A stretch of 64,000 bases of DNA from Sphingobium subterraneum (GTDB taxonomy: Bacteria > Pseudomonadota > Alphaproteobacteria > Sphingomonadales > Sphingomonadaceae), in assembly GCF_014199435.1 (NCBI RefSeq), contig NZ_JACIJP010000002.1, positions 1 to 64,000 of the forward strand. The letters are read 5' to 3'. Under the pieces are notes generated by a model. The model was not told the origin of the DNA and searched no databases. It was given only the letters and a program-made list of their open reading frames with translations. Numbering within the stretch: the first letter of the stretch is position 1; the number at the start of each line of letters is the position of its first letter. Positions 44,840 through 54,586 of this stretch are shown piece by piece. A program made the translations under genes and the position numbers.

Positions 44840-46066
44840 TTACTCGCCTGTCTTGCGAAAGATCCCCGCCAGTTCCACATGGGTCGACCAGCGGAACTGG
44901 CCAACGGGCTGGACGCTCTCGAGTGCGTATCCACCCTCGATCAGATGCTTGGCGTCGCGTGCAAAGCTCCCCGGATTGCACGAGACATAGGCCACCACCG
45001 GCACGGTAGAGAGCGCGATCTGCTGTACCTGTTCCCGCGCTCCAGCACGCGGCGGATCAATCAGCACGGCGTCAAAGCGGTTGAGCTCCTCGGGCGTCAA
45101 CGGCCTGCGAAACAGGTCACGATGGTCCGCCACCAGCCGCCGCTGCGTCCGGTTGCCCGCCATCTTGAGTGCCAGCACCAGATCCCGCGCCGCTTCCGCG
45201 CCATAGACCGCGCGCCCTTCGCCCAGCGCCAGCGCGAACGTGCCGAGGCCGCAGAACAAATCAGCAATTGTTCCCACGCCTGCCATCGCGCCCCGCACCG
45301 CAGAAACCAGCGCCGCCTCGCCATCCGCCGTCGCCTGCAGGAACGCGTTGGTCGGCATGGCCACCGGCACACCGCCCAGCGTAATCGTCGCCGGTTCCGG
45401 CTCGTAACGCGTCTGCGGCCCGAACCCTTCATCGATGCTCAGCCGTGCGAGCCTGTGCGTCTGCGCGAAATCGTTAAGCCGTTCCGCCAGCTCCAGCCCT
45501 TCCGCACCGACATTTTCGAGGCACAGGTCGACCCCCTGATCGACGAGGCTCATCCGCACATGCGCCGCGCGGCGGTCTCCCACCATCGGCCCGAGCAGGT
45601 TCCGCAACGGCGCGACCAGCGCGAAGAGGGCCGGGTGCAGCACCTCGCACATCGTCATGTCGACGATCCGGTGGCTATTCTCGCTCGAAAAGCCGAGCTG
45701 CATCTTTTTGCCGAACTTCGCCGCACGCAGCGATGCGCGGCGACGCGTGCGGGGCGGGGACACGATCGGCGGCAGCACCGCCCCGGCTTCAACACCCTGT
45801 CCCGTCAGCGCGCCCACCACCCGATCACCGACATAACGGGCATAGATTTCGTCATCGAGATGTTGCAGCTGGCACCCGCCGCATAGGGGATAATGGCGGC
45901 AGGGCGGCTCGGCATGATGCGGCCCGTAGTCCAGCCCGCCATCGGCGCGCAGCCGGTCGCCTGGCGCGCTCAGCGGCACATGGCGACCGTCCGCCGTCAC
46001 GCCATCACCCTTCGCCGCGATACGCAGGATAAGGCCGGGATCGCCGCTCACAGGCTCTTTAGTCAC
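44840..46066 (-). CDS. Class I SAM-dependent RNA (uracil-C5) methyltransferase, RlmC/RlmD/TrmA type
   Basis: The 408-residue protein has a likely iron-sulphur site, HAEPPCRHYPLCGGCQLQHL (spaced cysteines plus a further Cys in MTMCEVLHP), seen in RlmC/RlmD. The methyltransferase core follows: IADLFCGLGTFAL (SAM), LIDPPRAGAREQV and the catalytic Cys in VVAYVSCNPGSFARD. It forms 5-methyluridine in 23S rRNA or tRNA; the site cannot be told. GTG 46066 overlaps the TGA of the nnr gene (GTGA), giving a normal family length and removing an unlikely longer N-terminus. Confidence 0.88.
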   Translation of the reverse strand: MTKEPVSGDPGLILRIAAKGDGVTADGRHVPLSAPGDRLRADGGLDYGPHHAEPPCRHYPLCGGCQLQHLDDEIYARYVGDRVVGALTGQGVEAGAVLPPIVSPPRTRRRASLRAAKFGKKMQLGFSSENSHRIVDMTMCEVLHPALFALVAPLRNLLGPMVGDRRAAHVRMSLVDQGVDLCLENVGAEGLELAERLNDFAQTHRLARLSIDEGFGPQTRYEPEPATITLGGVPVAMPTNAFLQATADGEAALVSAVRGAMAGVGTIADLFCGLGTFALALGEGRAVYGAEAARDLVLALKMAGNRTQRRLVADHRDLFRRPLTPEELNRFDAVLIDPPRAGAREQVQQIALSTVPVVAYVSCNPGSFARDAKHLIEGGYALESVQPVGQFRWSTHVELAGIFRKTGE

Positions 46067-47436
46067 AGGCACGCGCCGATGGCGGGCGCGATCTGCGGCA
46101 ACAGATCGTCGGCGATGAAGGCCGGGCCCGCGCGCCGCGCCGCCTCGCGGTGCAGCCACAGTGCCTGCGTCGCCGCAGCGAACGGATCGCCGGTCACCGC
46201 CAGCCGCGCCGCGCACAATCCGGCGAGCACATCGCCCGTCCCCGCCGTCGACAGCCAGGGCGACGCGCCCTCCGACACGCATGCCCGGCCATCGGACGCC
46301 GCCGCAACGCTCACCGAGCCCTTGAGCACGACGACCGCCCCGCTGGCCCGAGCCGCCGCACGCGCCTGCTCGATCACGCTGCCTTCGATGTCGGGAAACA
46401 GCGCCGCGAACTCGCCCGCATGCGGCGTCAGGATCGCGCGCTGAGGCAAGACCTCGAAACCCGCCTGCGCCAGACCATGCAAGCCATCCGCATCGACCAC
46501 CGCCGGATGACCATGCGCCAGCGCGGCGCGCAGCGTTTCATGCGCCGCCCCCTCGCGTCCCAGCCCCGGCCCGACCAGCACGCAGCCAATGCGCGTATCG
46601 TTAAGTGCCTTCATGCGCCGCCGCACGATCGCATGGGGTGTCGGCACGATCGCCTGCGCGCCGATCAGCGTGACATAACCCGCCCCCGCCCGCGCGGCCG
46701 CTTCGGCCGCTAACGCGCCCGCTCCCGCCATCGCCCCGGCAACCACAGCCACCAGCCCCCGCGTATATTTATGCGCATTGCCATCGGGCGGAGCGAGGCG
46801 AGGTTTGGCGAGTCGATGCACCGGCGCATCCGCACTCTCGATCCCAATGTCGGCGCACACCATCCGCTTCCACTGCTGCGCGGCGGGGCGCAGGACATGG
46901 GCGGGTTTCCACGCGCCCAGCGAAATGCACAGGTCAAAGACAGGCACCGAGGACAAGATCGCACCGCTGTCTGTCGCAATGCCGCTCGGCAGGTCGACCG
47001 TGTGCGCCAGTTCCGCCGTCACCGCGAGTTCCCCCAGCCGCCCGGCCAGCATCGGGTCCAGTCCGCGCGTCAGGCCCGTACCGAACAGCGCATCGACCAG
47101 CTGCCGGGCGGGCGCTGCCGTCCCGATATCCTCGACCGGCCCGCTCCAGTCCGCCCGCGCCTGCCGCGCGCTCGGCGTTCCCGGTTCCGCGCTTGCTGCG
47201 ACCCGCACCGCCACGCCGCGCTCGCGCAACGCGGCAGCGATCACATAGCCGTCACCGCCGTTATTCCCCGGCCCGCACAGCACGAGCGTGTCACGCTGTC
47301 CGCCCGCGCGCCAGATGAACTCCGCCGCCGCCCGGCCAGCCCGCTGCATCAGCGCATATTCAGGTACGCCGCTGGCAAACACGGCCGCTTCGGCGGCGCG
47401 CATTTCGGCTGCGGTCAAGATCGCGGTGATCGTCAA
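46063..47436 (-). CDS. nnr: Bifunctional NAD(P)H-hydrate repair enzyme
   Basis: The 457-residue protein has two domains. The N-terminal epimerase (1-210) contains LCGPGNNGGDGYVIAAALRERG. The C-terminal ADP-dependent dehydratase (220-457) has GLVAVVAGAMAGAGALAAEAAARAGAGYVTLI, LTPHAGEFAALFPD, VVLKGSVSVAA and TAGTGDVLAGLCAARLA. It converts damaged NAD(P)H hydrates back to NAD(P)H. Its ATG overlaps the stop of the lipoprotein gene (ATGA), and its stop overlaps the methyltransferase start. Confidence 0.93.
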   Translation of the reverse strand: MTITAILTAAEMRAAEAAVFASGVPEYALMQRAGRAAAEFIWRAGGQRDTLVLCGPGNNGGDGYVIAAALRERGVAVRVAASAEPGTPSARQARADWSGPVEDIGTAAPARQLVDALFGTGLTRGLDPMLAGRLGELAVTAELAHTVDLPSGIATDSGAILSSVPVFDLCISLGAWKPAHVLRPAAQQWKRMVCADIGIESADAPVHRLAKPRLAPPDGNAHKYTRGLVAVVAGAMAGAGALAAEAAARAGAGYVTLIGAQAIVPTPHAIVRRRMKALNDTRIGCVLVGPGLGREGAAHETLRAALAHGHPAVVDADGLHGLAQAGFEVLPQRAILTPHAGEFAALFPDIEGSVIEQARAAARASGAVVVLKGSVSVAAASDGRACVSEGASPWLSTAGTGDVLAGLCAARLAVTGDPFAAATQALWLHREAARRAGPAFIADDLLPQIAPAIGACL

Positions 47437-47813
47437 GGCGCGCGAAGCTCCCGCGTCGGCAGGCGATAGGCCGCATCGCCCACGGTGATCTCCACGGCGC
47501 CCTGATGCGGATCACCGACTTCGACCGCTTCCGCGCCATCGGCAACGTTGATCCGCGCTCCGTCGCTCGACACGACAAAGCGCCGAAAGCCGCCATCGGG
47601 GTGGTGCAGCACAAGAATACGCGCGCCCGCCCCCTGCGCCGCCGCACGCCATTCCATAACACAGCCCGGCGCGACCGCTTTCGCCTCCCCGGTCCGGCAC
47701 GACACGACGCTGCCCTGCGGAGCGTCCGCACCGCCACCCGTCGCACCGTTGCAGGCGGAGACCAGCCCCGCCATCGTCAGTCCGACAGCCGCGTCAAATA
47801 TCCGCATAGACAT
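47433..47813 (-). CDS. Hypothetical lipoprotein
   Basis: The 126-residue protein has a lipoprotein signal with lipobox LVSAC (Cys near 21). The small mature domain has [69 protein letters not shown], apparently mostly beta. It overlaps the ilvD end by 20 bases; an alternative ATG at 47807 overlaps less. Its function is unknown; similar small proteins accompany nnr-type genes in sphingomonads as far as I recall. Confidence 0.75.
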   Translation of the reverse strand: MSMRIFDAAVGLTMAGLVSACNGATGGGADAPQGSVVSCRTGEAKAVAPGCVMEWRAAAQGAGARILVLHHPDGGFRRFVVSSDGARINVADGAEAVEVGDPHQGAVEITVGDAAYRLPTRELRAP

Positions 47814-49515
47814 GGGTTTCGGCCTTCGCGCCGGGGTGCGTCACCGCGCCCTGCCACGCCGGTCCCACATTCTGCGCAAAGCGCCACAACGCACCTGCCT
47901 GATAATCGTTGGTGCGGGGTTGCCACCGGGCTTTGCGCTCGGCCAGCACTGCCGCGTCGACATGCAGATCGATGGTCCCCTGCACGGCGTCGATACGGAT
48001 GATGTCGCCCTCTTCGACCAAAGCGATGGGGCCACCGTCTGCTGCCTCCGGCCCGACATGGCCAATGCAGAAACCGCGCGTCGCACCCGAAAAGCGCCCG
48101 TCGGTGATCAGCGCCACGCTCTCACCCATGCCCTGCCCGTACAGCGCGGCGGTGGTCGACAGCATTTCGCGCATACCCGGCCCGCCTTTCGGTCCTTCAT
48201 AGCGGATCACGATGACCGATCCTTCGCGGATCTGGCGCGCCTCGACCGCCGCGAAGCAATCTTCCTCGCAATCGAACACCTGCGCCGGACCTTCGAACAC
48301 CAGCCGTTCCATACCCGCGACCTTCACGATCGCGCCATCGGGCGCCAGCGAACCGCGCAGGCCCACGACGCCCCCGGTCGGCGTGATCGGCGTCTTCGCG
48401 TCATAGATCACCTTCTGGTCGGGGTTCCACGTCACCTCGGCGATATTCTCGCCGAGCGTCTTGCCGGTGACGGTCAGACAATCGCCATGCAACAGCCCTT
48501 CGGCCAGCAGAGTCTTCATCAGCATATAGACGCCGCCCGCGTCATACATGTCGCGCGCCACATAACGCCCGCCGGGCTGCAGATCCGCGATATAGGGCGT
48601 GGTCCTGAAGATCTCCGCCACATCGAACAGCGTGAAGTCGATGCCGCACTCGTTCGCCATCGCGGGCAAGTGCAGGCCGCCATTGGTCGATCCGCCGGTC
48701 GCCGCCACGATGCGCGCCGCATTCTCGAATGCCTCACGGGTGCAGATATCGCGCGGGCGGATGTTCTTCGCAAGCAGCTCCATAACCTGCCTGCCCGCCG
48801 CAATGGCGATCTCTTCCCGGCTCTTGTAGGGAGCGGGCGCCATATTGCTGTTCGGCAGAGAAAGACCGATCGCTTCGCCCACGCACGCCATGGTGTTGGC
48901 GGTATATTGCCCGCCGCACGCGCCATGGCCGGGGCACGCCACCCGCTCCAGCGCGTTGACTTCGGATAGGGGGCACTTGCCAGCCGCATATTGCCCGACG
49001 ATCTCGAACACATCCTTGACCGTCACGTCCTTGTCGTGGAACCGGCCAGGCAGGATCGACCCGCCATAAACGAAGATCGACGGCACGTTGAGGCGCAGCA
49101 TCGCCATCATCATGCCGGGCAGCGACTTGTCGCACCCCGCAAAGGTCACGAGCGCGTCATAGCAATGGCCGCGCACAGACAGCTCGACCGAGTCGGCGAT
49201 CACTTCGCGCGAGATGAGCGAGGACTTCATCCCCTGGTGGCCCATCGCGATGCCGTCCGTTACCGTGATGGTATTGAACCGGCGCGGCGTGCCACCGCCC
49301 TGCTCTACACCCTGACGGCAGATGTCGGCCTGAAAATCCAGCGTCGTGTTGCACGGCGCGCTGTCGTTGCCAGCCGAAGCAATCGCCACGAACGGACGGT
49401 TGATCTCTTCCTCGGTCATGCCCATCGCATAATAATAGCTGCGATGAGGCGCGCGCTCCGGTCCTACCGAAACATGGCGGCTGGGAAGTTTGGTCTTGTC
49501 AAATTGGTGTGTCAT
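47794..49515 (-). CDS. ilvD: Dihydroxy-acid dehydratase
   Basis: The 573-residue enzyme has the three likely cluster cysteines Cys55 (SAPCNTTLD), Cys128 ([10 protein letters not shown]) and Cys200 ([12 protein letters not shown]). [21 protein letters not shown] forms the substrate loop. It makes 2-keto acids in valine, leucine, isoleucine and pantothenate synthesis; related members dehydrate sugar acids. The motif set and length fit IlvD. It is the first gene of the four-gene operon. Confidence 0.93.
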   Translation of the reverse strand: MTHQFDKTKLPSRHVSVGPERAPHRSYYYAMGMTEEEINRPFVAIASAGNDSAPCNTTLDFQADICRQGVEQGGGTPRRFNTITVTDGIAMGHQGMKSSLISREVIADSVELSVRGHCYDALVTFAGCDKSLPGMMMAMLRLNVPSIFVYGGSILPGRFHDKDVTVKDVFEIVGQYAAGKCPLSEVNALERVACPGHGACGGQYTANTMACVGEAIGLSLPNSNMAPAPYKSREEIAIAAGRQVMELLAKNIRPRDICTREAFENAARIVAATGGSTNGGLHLPAMANECGIDFTLFDVAEIFRTTPYIADLQPGGRYVARDMYDAGGVYMLMKTLLAEGLLHGDCLTVTGKTLGENIAEVTWNPDQKVIYDAKTPITPTGGVVGLRGSLAPDGAIVKVAGMERLVFEGPAQVFDCEEDCFAAVEARQIREGSVIVIRYEGPKGGPGMREMLSTTAALYGQGMGESVALITDGRFSGATRGFCIGHVGPEAADGGPIALVEEGDIIRIDAVQGTIDLHVDAAVLAERKARWQPRTNDYQAGALWRFAQNVGPAWQGAVTHPGAKAETHVYADI

Positions 49516-49560
49516 GGGCTGCCCTATTGATCGGGCCAGCCTCTATCCCCCGCGCCGCCT

Positions 49561-50277
49561 TCATGCAAGGGCCGCGCGGCATTGCTCCACCACACGGGCG
49601 AGCACGCGCGCAAACCGTCGCTGCCCTTCGGCTGTACCGGAAATGTCCTGCCGCATCTCGACCCCCAGATAGGGAATGCCGTTCGCCTCGACATGGCGGT
49701 TCATCGTGTAGTTGAGCAGCCTGCCGGAATAGGGAAGCTGATCACCCACCACCCAGCCTTCTTCCTCCAGCAACGGAATGGCGACGCGCGCGCCGCGATC
49801 GTCGTCGTTATAAAGAATGCCGATCTCCCACGGGCGCCGCTCTTCGGGTCGAGCAGCAAGTGCGGGCGTGAAGCTGTGCAGTGAGAGGATGAAAGGCTGC
49901 CCCATCCCCGCGATCCGCGCCTCCAGCGCCGCATGATAGGGGCGATAGAACCGCGCCAGCCGCGTCTCGTGGTCGACATGCTCGTTGCCGGGAATGACAT
50001 GCCCATCGCTGATATGCGGGATGAGGCCGGGCGCATGTTCGTCCCGGTTGCAGTCGATCACCAGCCGCGACACGCCGCACAGCATTGCGCTGCACTGAAG
50101 ATCCTCGACCAGCAGCCCCGCGACCTCCGCCACGCCGATGTCGCAGGCGATATGATCGTCCAGCAGATGTGGCGCGATACCCAGATCGATGTCGGCAGGC
50201 ACATGACGCGAAGCATGGTCCGCAACGATCAGCAGCGGCGCATCCCCACCCTTGAGGAACGTAAAAACCTCACTCAT
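49561..50277 (-). CDS. N-formylglutamate amidohydrolase family protein
   Basis: The 238-residue protein has LLIVADHASRHVP, SRLVIDCNRDEHAP and ILSLHSFTPAL, and NRHVEANGIPYLGVEMRQDI, the marks of the N-formylglutamate amidohydrolase family (zinc hydrolases acting on formylglutamate from histidine breakdown and similar amides). No other hut genes are near, so the substrate is uncertain. ATG 50277 overlaps the ispE stop (ATGA). Confidence 0.88.
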   Translation of the reverse strand: MSEVFTFLKGGDAPLLIVADHASRHVPADIDLGIAPHLLDDHIACDIGVAEVAGLLVEDLQCSAMLCGVSRLVIDCNRDEHAPGLIPHISDGHVIPGNEHVDHETRLARFYRPYHAALEARIAGMGQPFILSLHSFTPALAARPEERRPWEIGILYNDDDRGARVAIPLLEEEGWVVGDQLPYSGRLLNYTMNRHVEANGIPYLGVEMRQDISGTAEGQRRFARVLARVVEQCRAALA

Positions 50278-51110
50278 CGCAACCGGCTCGCCATGGTCCA
50301 CCAATCCGGATGCGCGGCGCGGATCACAGCCTGCGCCTCATCGCGCGCGCGTTCGCCTGCGAACAGCGCAAAGCAGGTCGCGCCAGATCCCGACATGCGT
50401 GCCACATCGATGCCGGGTAAGGCCGCCAGCGCATCCAGCACCGCGCCAATCATAGGCGCCAGCCGCATGGCAGGATCGGCGAGGTCATTGCGCCCCGCGC
50501 GCCAGTCGACGGCGTTCAGCGCGCCCCGGTCCACCCCGTCCCACGCCCCGAACACCGGGCCCGTCGCGACTGCCGCACCGGGGTTGACGAGCAGGATCGG
50601 CATTCCCGCCAGATCGTCGCCCGCCACAAACCGCAACGCGTCCCCGCGCCCCGTCCCGACCAGCGTGCGGCTTGCGACACAGGCGGGCACGTCCGACCCG
50701 AGCGGATCGCCGAGCGCAATCAGTTGTTCCTCGCCCAGCCGCGTTTCCCACAGGCGATCGAGCAACCGCAGCGCCGCCGCCGCATCCGCCGACCCGCCAC
50801 CGATCCCGGAAGCTACCGGCACATTCTTGGTGAGAAGCAAGTCCGCCCCCCATCCGGCTCCGGTTGCGGCCTGCAATGCCCGCGCGGCGCGCACCACCAG
50901 ATTCCCCTCGCCCGCTTCCAGACCTTCCGTGAACGGACCCTCGATCCGCAGCAGGATGGCCCCGTCATCGCGGCGGCGCGCCGTCAAACCGTCCCCATCC
51001 TCGCAAAAGGCGAACAGGCTCTCGATGTCATGATAGCCGTCCGGCCGCCGTCGCCGCACATGCAGCGCGAGGTTGACCTTGGCGTAGGCCGTCTCCGTCG
51101 TCCCCGTCAT
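50274..51110 (-). CDS. ispE: 4-diphosphocytidyl-2-C-methyl-D-erythritol kinase
   Basis: The 278-residue GHMP kinase has ETAYAKVNLALHVRRRRPDGYHDIESLFAFCE at the N-terminus, the ATP loop VASGIGGGSADAAAAL and the C-terminal ARMSGSGATCFALF. It phosphorylates the 2-hydroxyl of CDP-methylerythritol in the MEP isoprenoid pathway. It lies between the TPR protein and the amidohydrolase with ATGA overlaps on both sides. Confidence 0.95.
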   Translation of the reverse strand: MTGTTETAYAKVNLALHVRRRRPDGYHDIESLFAFCEDGDGLTARRRDDGAILLRIEGPFTEGLEAGEGNLVVRAARALQAATGAGWGADLLLTKNVPVASGIGGGSADAAAALRLLDRLWETRLGEEQLIALGDPLGSDVPACVASRTLVGTGRGDALRFVAGDDLAGMPILLVNPGAAVATGPVFGAWDGVDRGALNAVDWRAGRNDLADPAMRLAPMIGAVLDALAALPGIDVARMSGSGATCFALFAGERARDEAQAVIRAAHPDWWTMASRLR

Positions 51111-52819
51111 AATGTCGGGGCGAGCGGCGGAGCCTTGATCACGGGCGTCACGCCGGGTTGCAGCTTCGCCTCGATCCGCGCGCGGGAGACGGCATCGTCC
51201 CCCACCACCGCGCGCGCCGCCGCCCAGGCCTGACGCGCCTCGAACACCCGGCCCAGCACCATCAGCACATCACCCAGATGCTCGTTGAGTTCCGGGTTGC
51301 CCGGTTCGGCGATCACCGCCTTTTCGAGCAGCGGCAGCGCCCTATCCGCCTGGCCTGCCCGAAAATAGGCCCAACCCAGGCTGTCAACCAGCGCCGGCTC
51401 GTCCGGTCGGATCTTGTTCGCTTTCTCCAGCAGCATGATTGCGCGCGGCAGCTCCTGCCCGCGGTCCGCCAGCGCATAGCCCAGATGATTGAGCACCACC
51501 GGGTTTTCCGGCGCAAGCGCAAGCGCCTTTTCCAGCGCCGGACGAGCCGCGTCCCACCGCCCCGCCTGTTCCAGCGCGGCGCCATATTGCAGCATCAGCA
51601 ACGCATCCTGCGTCCCGCCGGGTAGCGCGATCGTCCGAGCAAGCACATCAGCCGCCCCGGCATAATCATCCGACTGCAGCAGCACGTTCGCGAGCAGGCG
51701 GCGCTCAGCGACGCCCGCGCCCGGCTGCGCGGCGATCTGCCGGGCGATGGCGACCGCATCTGTCGTCCGCTCCTGCCGCATGAGCGCGGTCATCCGCACG
51801 CCTTGGGCATCGATCCACAGCACCGATCCCGGCGCGATCATTCCTGCCTGCGCATAGGCAGTGTCGAGATAACCCAGCGACAGCGCCGTTCGCGCTACGG
51901 CAAGGCGAATGTCGGGATCGACGGGATCGGCCAGGCTCGCCAGCCGGATGATGGAGAGCACCGCGATATCCGGCTGGTCGCCTGACAGGTCCGCCGCCAG
52001 CCGCTCAAGCAGCGCCGCGAGCCCCGCTAGCGGGGTCAGCGCATCAGGCGTCGCAAACGTCCCGCTCTCGATCCGCGCACGCTCCGCCGCATAGTCGTGG
52101 CCGTCATCTGCCGTGAGCAGCGCTAGCGCCGAGGCCTTGTCGCCGAGCGTCGCGAACCGGTTCGCGAGCGTGATCCGCTGCTGCGGCAGGAACACAGTCT
52201 TGCGCTCCCGCGCCACGTTGAGCGATTCCCGCGCGCCCGCCACATCGCCGCGCGCCAATCGCTGCAGCATCAGCTGCTCTTCCAAATACCGGACAGCAAA
52301 CACCGCCCAGGGTCGGTCGACCGGGATCACGGGAGGATCATAAGGTCCGTCAATGACCGAAACCCAGCTGCGCATGAACGGACCGAGATAGGCGAGGTTT
52401 TCCTCGGCCTCCAACCGGTTCGTCAATGCCCGCGCATCGTCCGCGCGCCTGCGCTGCAACGCGTCGATCAGCAGCAGCACCACCCCGTCGCGCGGCAATT
52501 CGCCCGCTTTGTCGAGGATTTTGGCGGATTTGAGCGCCAGCGCCATATCGCCCGCCATCACCGCTTGGCGATAGCCGCGCCGCGCTACGTCGACACTCGA
52601 AGGATCGCCGCTCATCGCCGCCCGGAACGCAGCCGCCGCATCCTGAAGCGCGCCGTCGCTCTCTGCCAGCCGCCCGCGGGCATAGGCGTTGAGGCGTGGA
52701 CCCGCCACGTCCGCGTCGTCTCCCCGTCGGGGAGCGGCCTCACCCGCCGCCGGTGCGATCAGCGCGGCGACCAACAGCGCCGCCACACCGGTGCGCAGCC
52801 GGACCCTTCCGCGTCGCAC
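51107..52819 (-). CDS. Exported tetratricopeptide-repeat protein
   Basis: The 570-residue protein has a signal peptide (VAALLVAALIAPAAGEA) and helical repeats through its length. Clear TPR units lie at about 420-545: GRWDAARPALEKALALAPENPVVLNHLGYALADRGQELPRAIMLLEKANKIRPDEPALVDSLGWAYFRAGQADRALPLLEKAVIAEPGNPELNEHLGDVLM. It probably serves as a periplasmic or outer-membrane scaffold. It lies 4 bases after the ETF-quinone oxidoreductase gene and overlaps ispE. No enzymatic motif is seen. Confidence 0.9.
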   Translation of the reverse strand: MRRGRVRLRTGVAALLVAALIAPAAGEAAPRRGDDADVAGPRLNAYARGRLAESDGALQDAAAAFRAAMSGDPSSVDVARRGYRQAVMAGDMALALKSAKILDKAGELPRDGVVLLLIDALQRRRADDARALTNRLEAEENLAYLGPFMRSWVSVIDGPYDPPVIPVDRPWAVFAVRYLEEQLMLQRLARGDVAGARESLNVARERKTVFLPQQRITLANRFATLGDKASALALLTADDGHDYAAERARIESGTFATPDALTPLAGLAALLERLAADLSGDQPDIAVLSIIRLASLADPVDPDIRLAVARTALSLGYLDTAYAQAGMIAPGSVLWIDAQGVRMTALMRQERTTDAVAIARQIAAQPGAGVAERRLLANVLLQSDDYAGAADVLARTIALPGGTQDALLMLQYGAALEQAGRWDAARPALEKALALAPENPVVLNHLGYALADRGQELPRAIMLLEKANKIRPDEPALVDSLGWAYFRAGQADRALPLLEKAVIAEPGNPELNEHLGDVLMVLGRVFEARQAWAAARAVVGDDAVSRARIEAKLQPGVTPVIKAPPLAPTL

Positions 52820-52823
52820 AGGA

Positions 52824-54476
52824 TCACATGTTCGGGTAATTGGGGCCTCCGCCGCCTTCGGGCGTCACCCAGTTGATATTCTGCGTCGGGTCCTTGATAT
52901 CGCAGGTCTTGCAGTGCACGCAATTCTGCGCGTTGATCTGGAAACGGGGATTGCCCTCGTCTTCGCCCACGACCTCATACACCCCCGCCGGGCAATAACG
53001 CTGCGCCGGTTCGTCGTAGAGCGGCAGGTTATAGCTGATCGGGATCGCCGGATCTTTCAGCTGAAGGTGGACCGGCTGGTCCTCCTCATGGTTAGTGTTC
53101 GACAGGAACACCGAAGACAGCCGGTCGAAGCTGATCACGCCATCCGGCTTGGGATAGTCGATCTTCGCGCAATGCTCCTTGCGCCAGAGCTTCGTATTGT
53201 CGGGCTTGTGCTTCATCGTGAAGGGCAGGCCGATCTTCAGATACCGCATCCACATGTCGACGCCCGCGATCAGCGTGCCGATCGTGTTGCCAAACTTCGA
53301 CAGCGCGGGCTCGGCGTTGCGCACGATCTTCAGTTCATCGGCAATCCAGCTCGACCGCAGCGTAGACTCGTAATCGTTCAGCTCGTCGTTCGTCCGCTCC
53401 GCGCTGATCGCGGCAAAGGCGCTTTCGGCCGCCAGCATGCCGGATTTCATCGCGGTGTGCGTACCCTTGATGCGCGGTACGTTGACGAAGCCTGCGCTGC
53501 AGCCAATGAGCGCGCCGCCGGGGAAGGCCAGCTTGGGAATCGCCTGCCAGCCGCCCTCGTTGATCGCCCGCGCGCCATAGGACACGCGCCGTCCGCCTTC
53601 GAGCACTTCCCGGATGGCCGGATGCTGCTTCCAGCGCTGAAATTCCTCGAACGGGTAGAGATGCGGGTTGCGATAGCCCAGCCCCACCACAAAGCCCAAT
53701 GCCACCTGTCCGTTCGCCTGGTGATACAGGAACCCGCCGCCATAAGCGTCAGTCAGCGGCCATCCCTGCGTATGAATAACGCGGCCCGGCACATGCTTTT
53801 CGGGATCGATATCCCACAATTCCTTCATGCCCAGGCCATAGACCTGCGGCTCGCTGTCGGCATCGAGCGCAAACTGGCGCTTCAGTTGCTTGGTAAGATG
53901 CCCGCGCGCGCCCTCGGCGAAGAAGGTGTAGCGTGCATGCAGCTCCAGACCGGGTTGATAATCACCCTTTTTGTCGCCGTCCCGGTCGATACCCATGTCG
54001 CCGGTCGCGACGCCTTTCACCGATCCGTCGTGATTGTAGAGGATCTCGGCCGCCGGAAATCCGGGGAAGATCTCGACGCCCAGCCCCTCGGCCTGTTCAG
54101 CCAGCCAGCGGCACAGATTGCCCAGTGACCCGGTATAGGTGCCCTTATTGTGCATGAACGGCGGGGTGAAGAGATGCGGCATCCCGAACTTGCCGGTCTT
54201 CGTCAAAATCCAGTGCTGGTTGTCGGTCACCGGCACATCGGCGAGCGAGCATCCCATGTCGCGCCAGTCGGACAGCAATTCATCGAGCGCGCGCGGATCG
54301 ATGACCGCGCCGGACAGGATATGCGCGCCGATTTCCGAACCTTTTTCCAGCACGCAGACGGAGACTTCCCGCCCGGCGTCGTTGGCGAGCTGCTTCAGAC
54401 GGATCGCGGCGGACAGGCCGGCTGGCCCCCCCCCGACGATCACCACGTCGTACGGCATCGATTCACGGTCACTCAT
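52824..54476 (-). CDS. Electron transfer flavoprotein-ubiquinone oxidoreductase
   Basis: The 550-residue protein has the FAD motif YDVVIVGGGPAGLSAAIRL, a membrane-associated ubiquinone region, and a C-terminal 4Fe-4S module with YCPAGVYEV and NAQNCVHCKTCDIKDPTQNINWVTPEGGGGPNYPNM. It passes electrons from acyl-CoA dehydrogenases via ETF to ubiquinone, so it serves both acyl-CoA dehydrogenases in this window. ATG 54476 is used; upstream frame is not conserved-looking. It heads an operon with the TPR, ispE and amidohydrolase genes. Confidence 0.95.
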   Translation of the reverse strand: MSDRESMPYDVVIVGGGPAGLSAAIRLKQLANDAGREVSVCVLEKGSEIGAHILSGAVIDPRALDELLSDWRDMGCSLADVPVTDNQHWILTKTGKFGMPHLFTPPFMHNKGTYTGSLGNLCRWLAEQAEGLGVEIFPGFPAAEILYNHDGSVKGVATGDMGIDRDGDKKGDYQPGLELHARYTFFAEGARGHLTKQLKRQFALDADSEPQVYGLGMKELWDIDPEKHVPGRVIHTQGWPLTDAYGGGFLYHQANGQVALGFVVGLGYRNPHLYPFEEFQRWKQHPAIREVLEGGRRVSYGARAINEGGWQAIPKLAFPGGALIGCSAGFVNVPRIKGTHTAMKSGMLAAESAFAAISAERTNDELNDYESTLRSSWIADELKIVRNAEPALSKFGNTIGTLIAGVDMWMRYLKIGLPFTMKHKPDNTKLWRKEHCAKIDYPKPDGVISFDRLSSVFLSNTNHEEDQPVHLQLKDPAIPISYNLPLYDEPAQRYCPAGVYEVVGEDEGNPRFQINAQNCVHCKTCDIKDPTQNINWVTPEGGGGPNYPNM

Positions 54477-54566
54477 TCTGTCTCTCCACGGGCGTTGCTC
54501 ACCCACAAGCAAAGCCTCCGGTCGCCGTGCAGGGCCAACGTTTCGGCATTTAGCGCGATGACCATT

Positions 54567-54584
54567 CTTGACGAATTCGTCAAG
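54567..54584. promoter_or_regulatory. Perfect 18-bp palindrome between divergent genes
   Basis: CTTGACGAATTCGTCAAG is a perfect palindrome, 91 bases upstream of the ETF-QO start and 2 bases before the first possible UDG-like start. It looks like an operator for a dimeric regulator, and the TTGACG in each strand could serve as a -35 box. Confidence 0.55.
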
Positions 54585-54586
54585 CC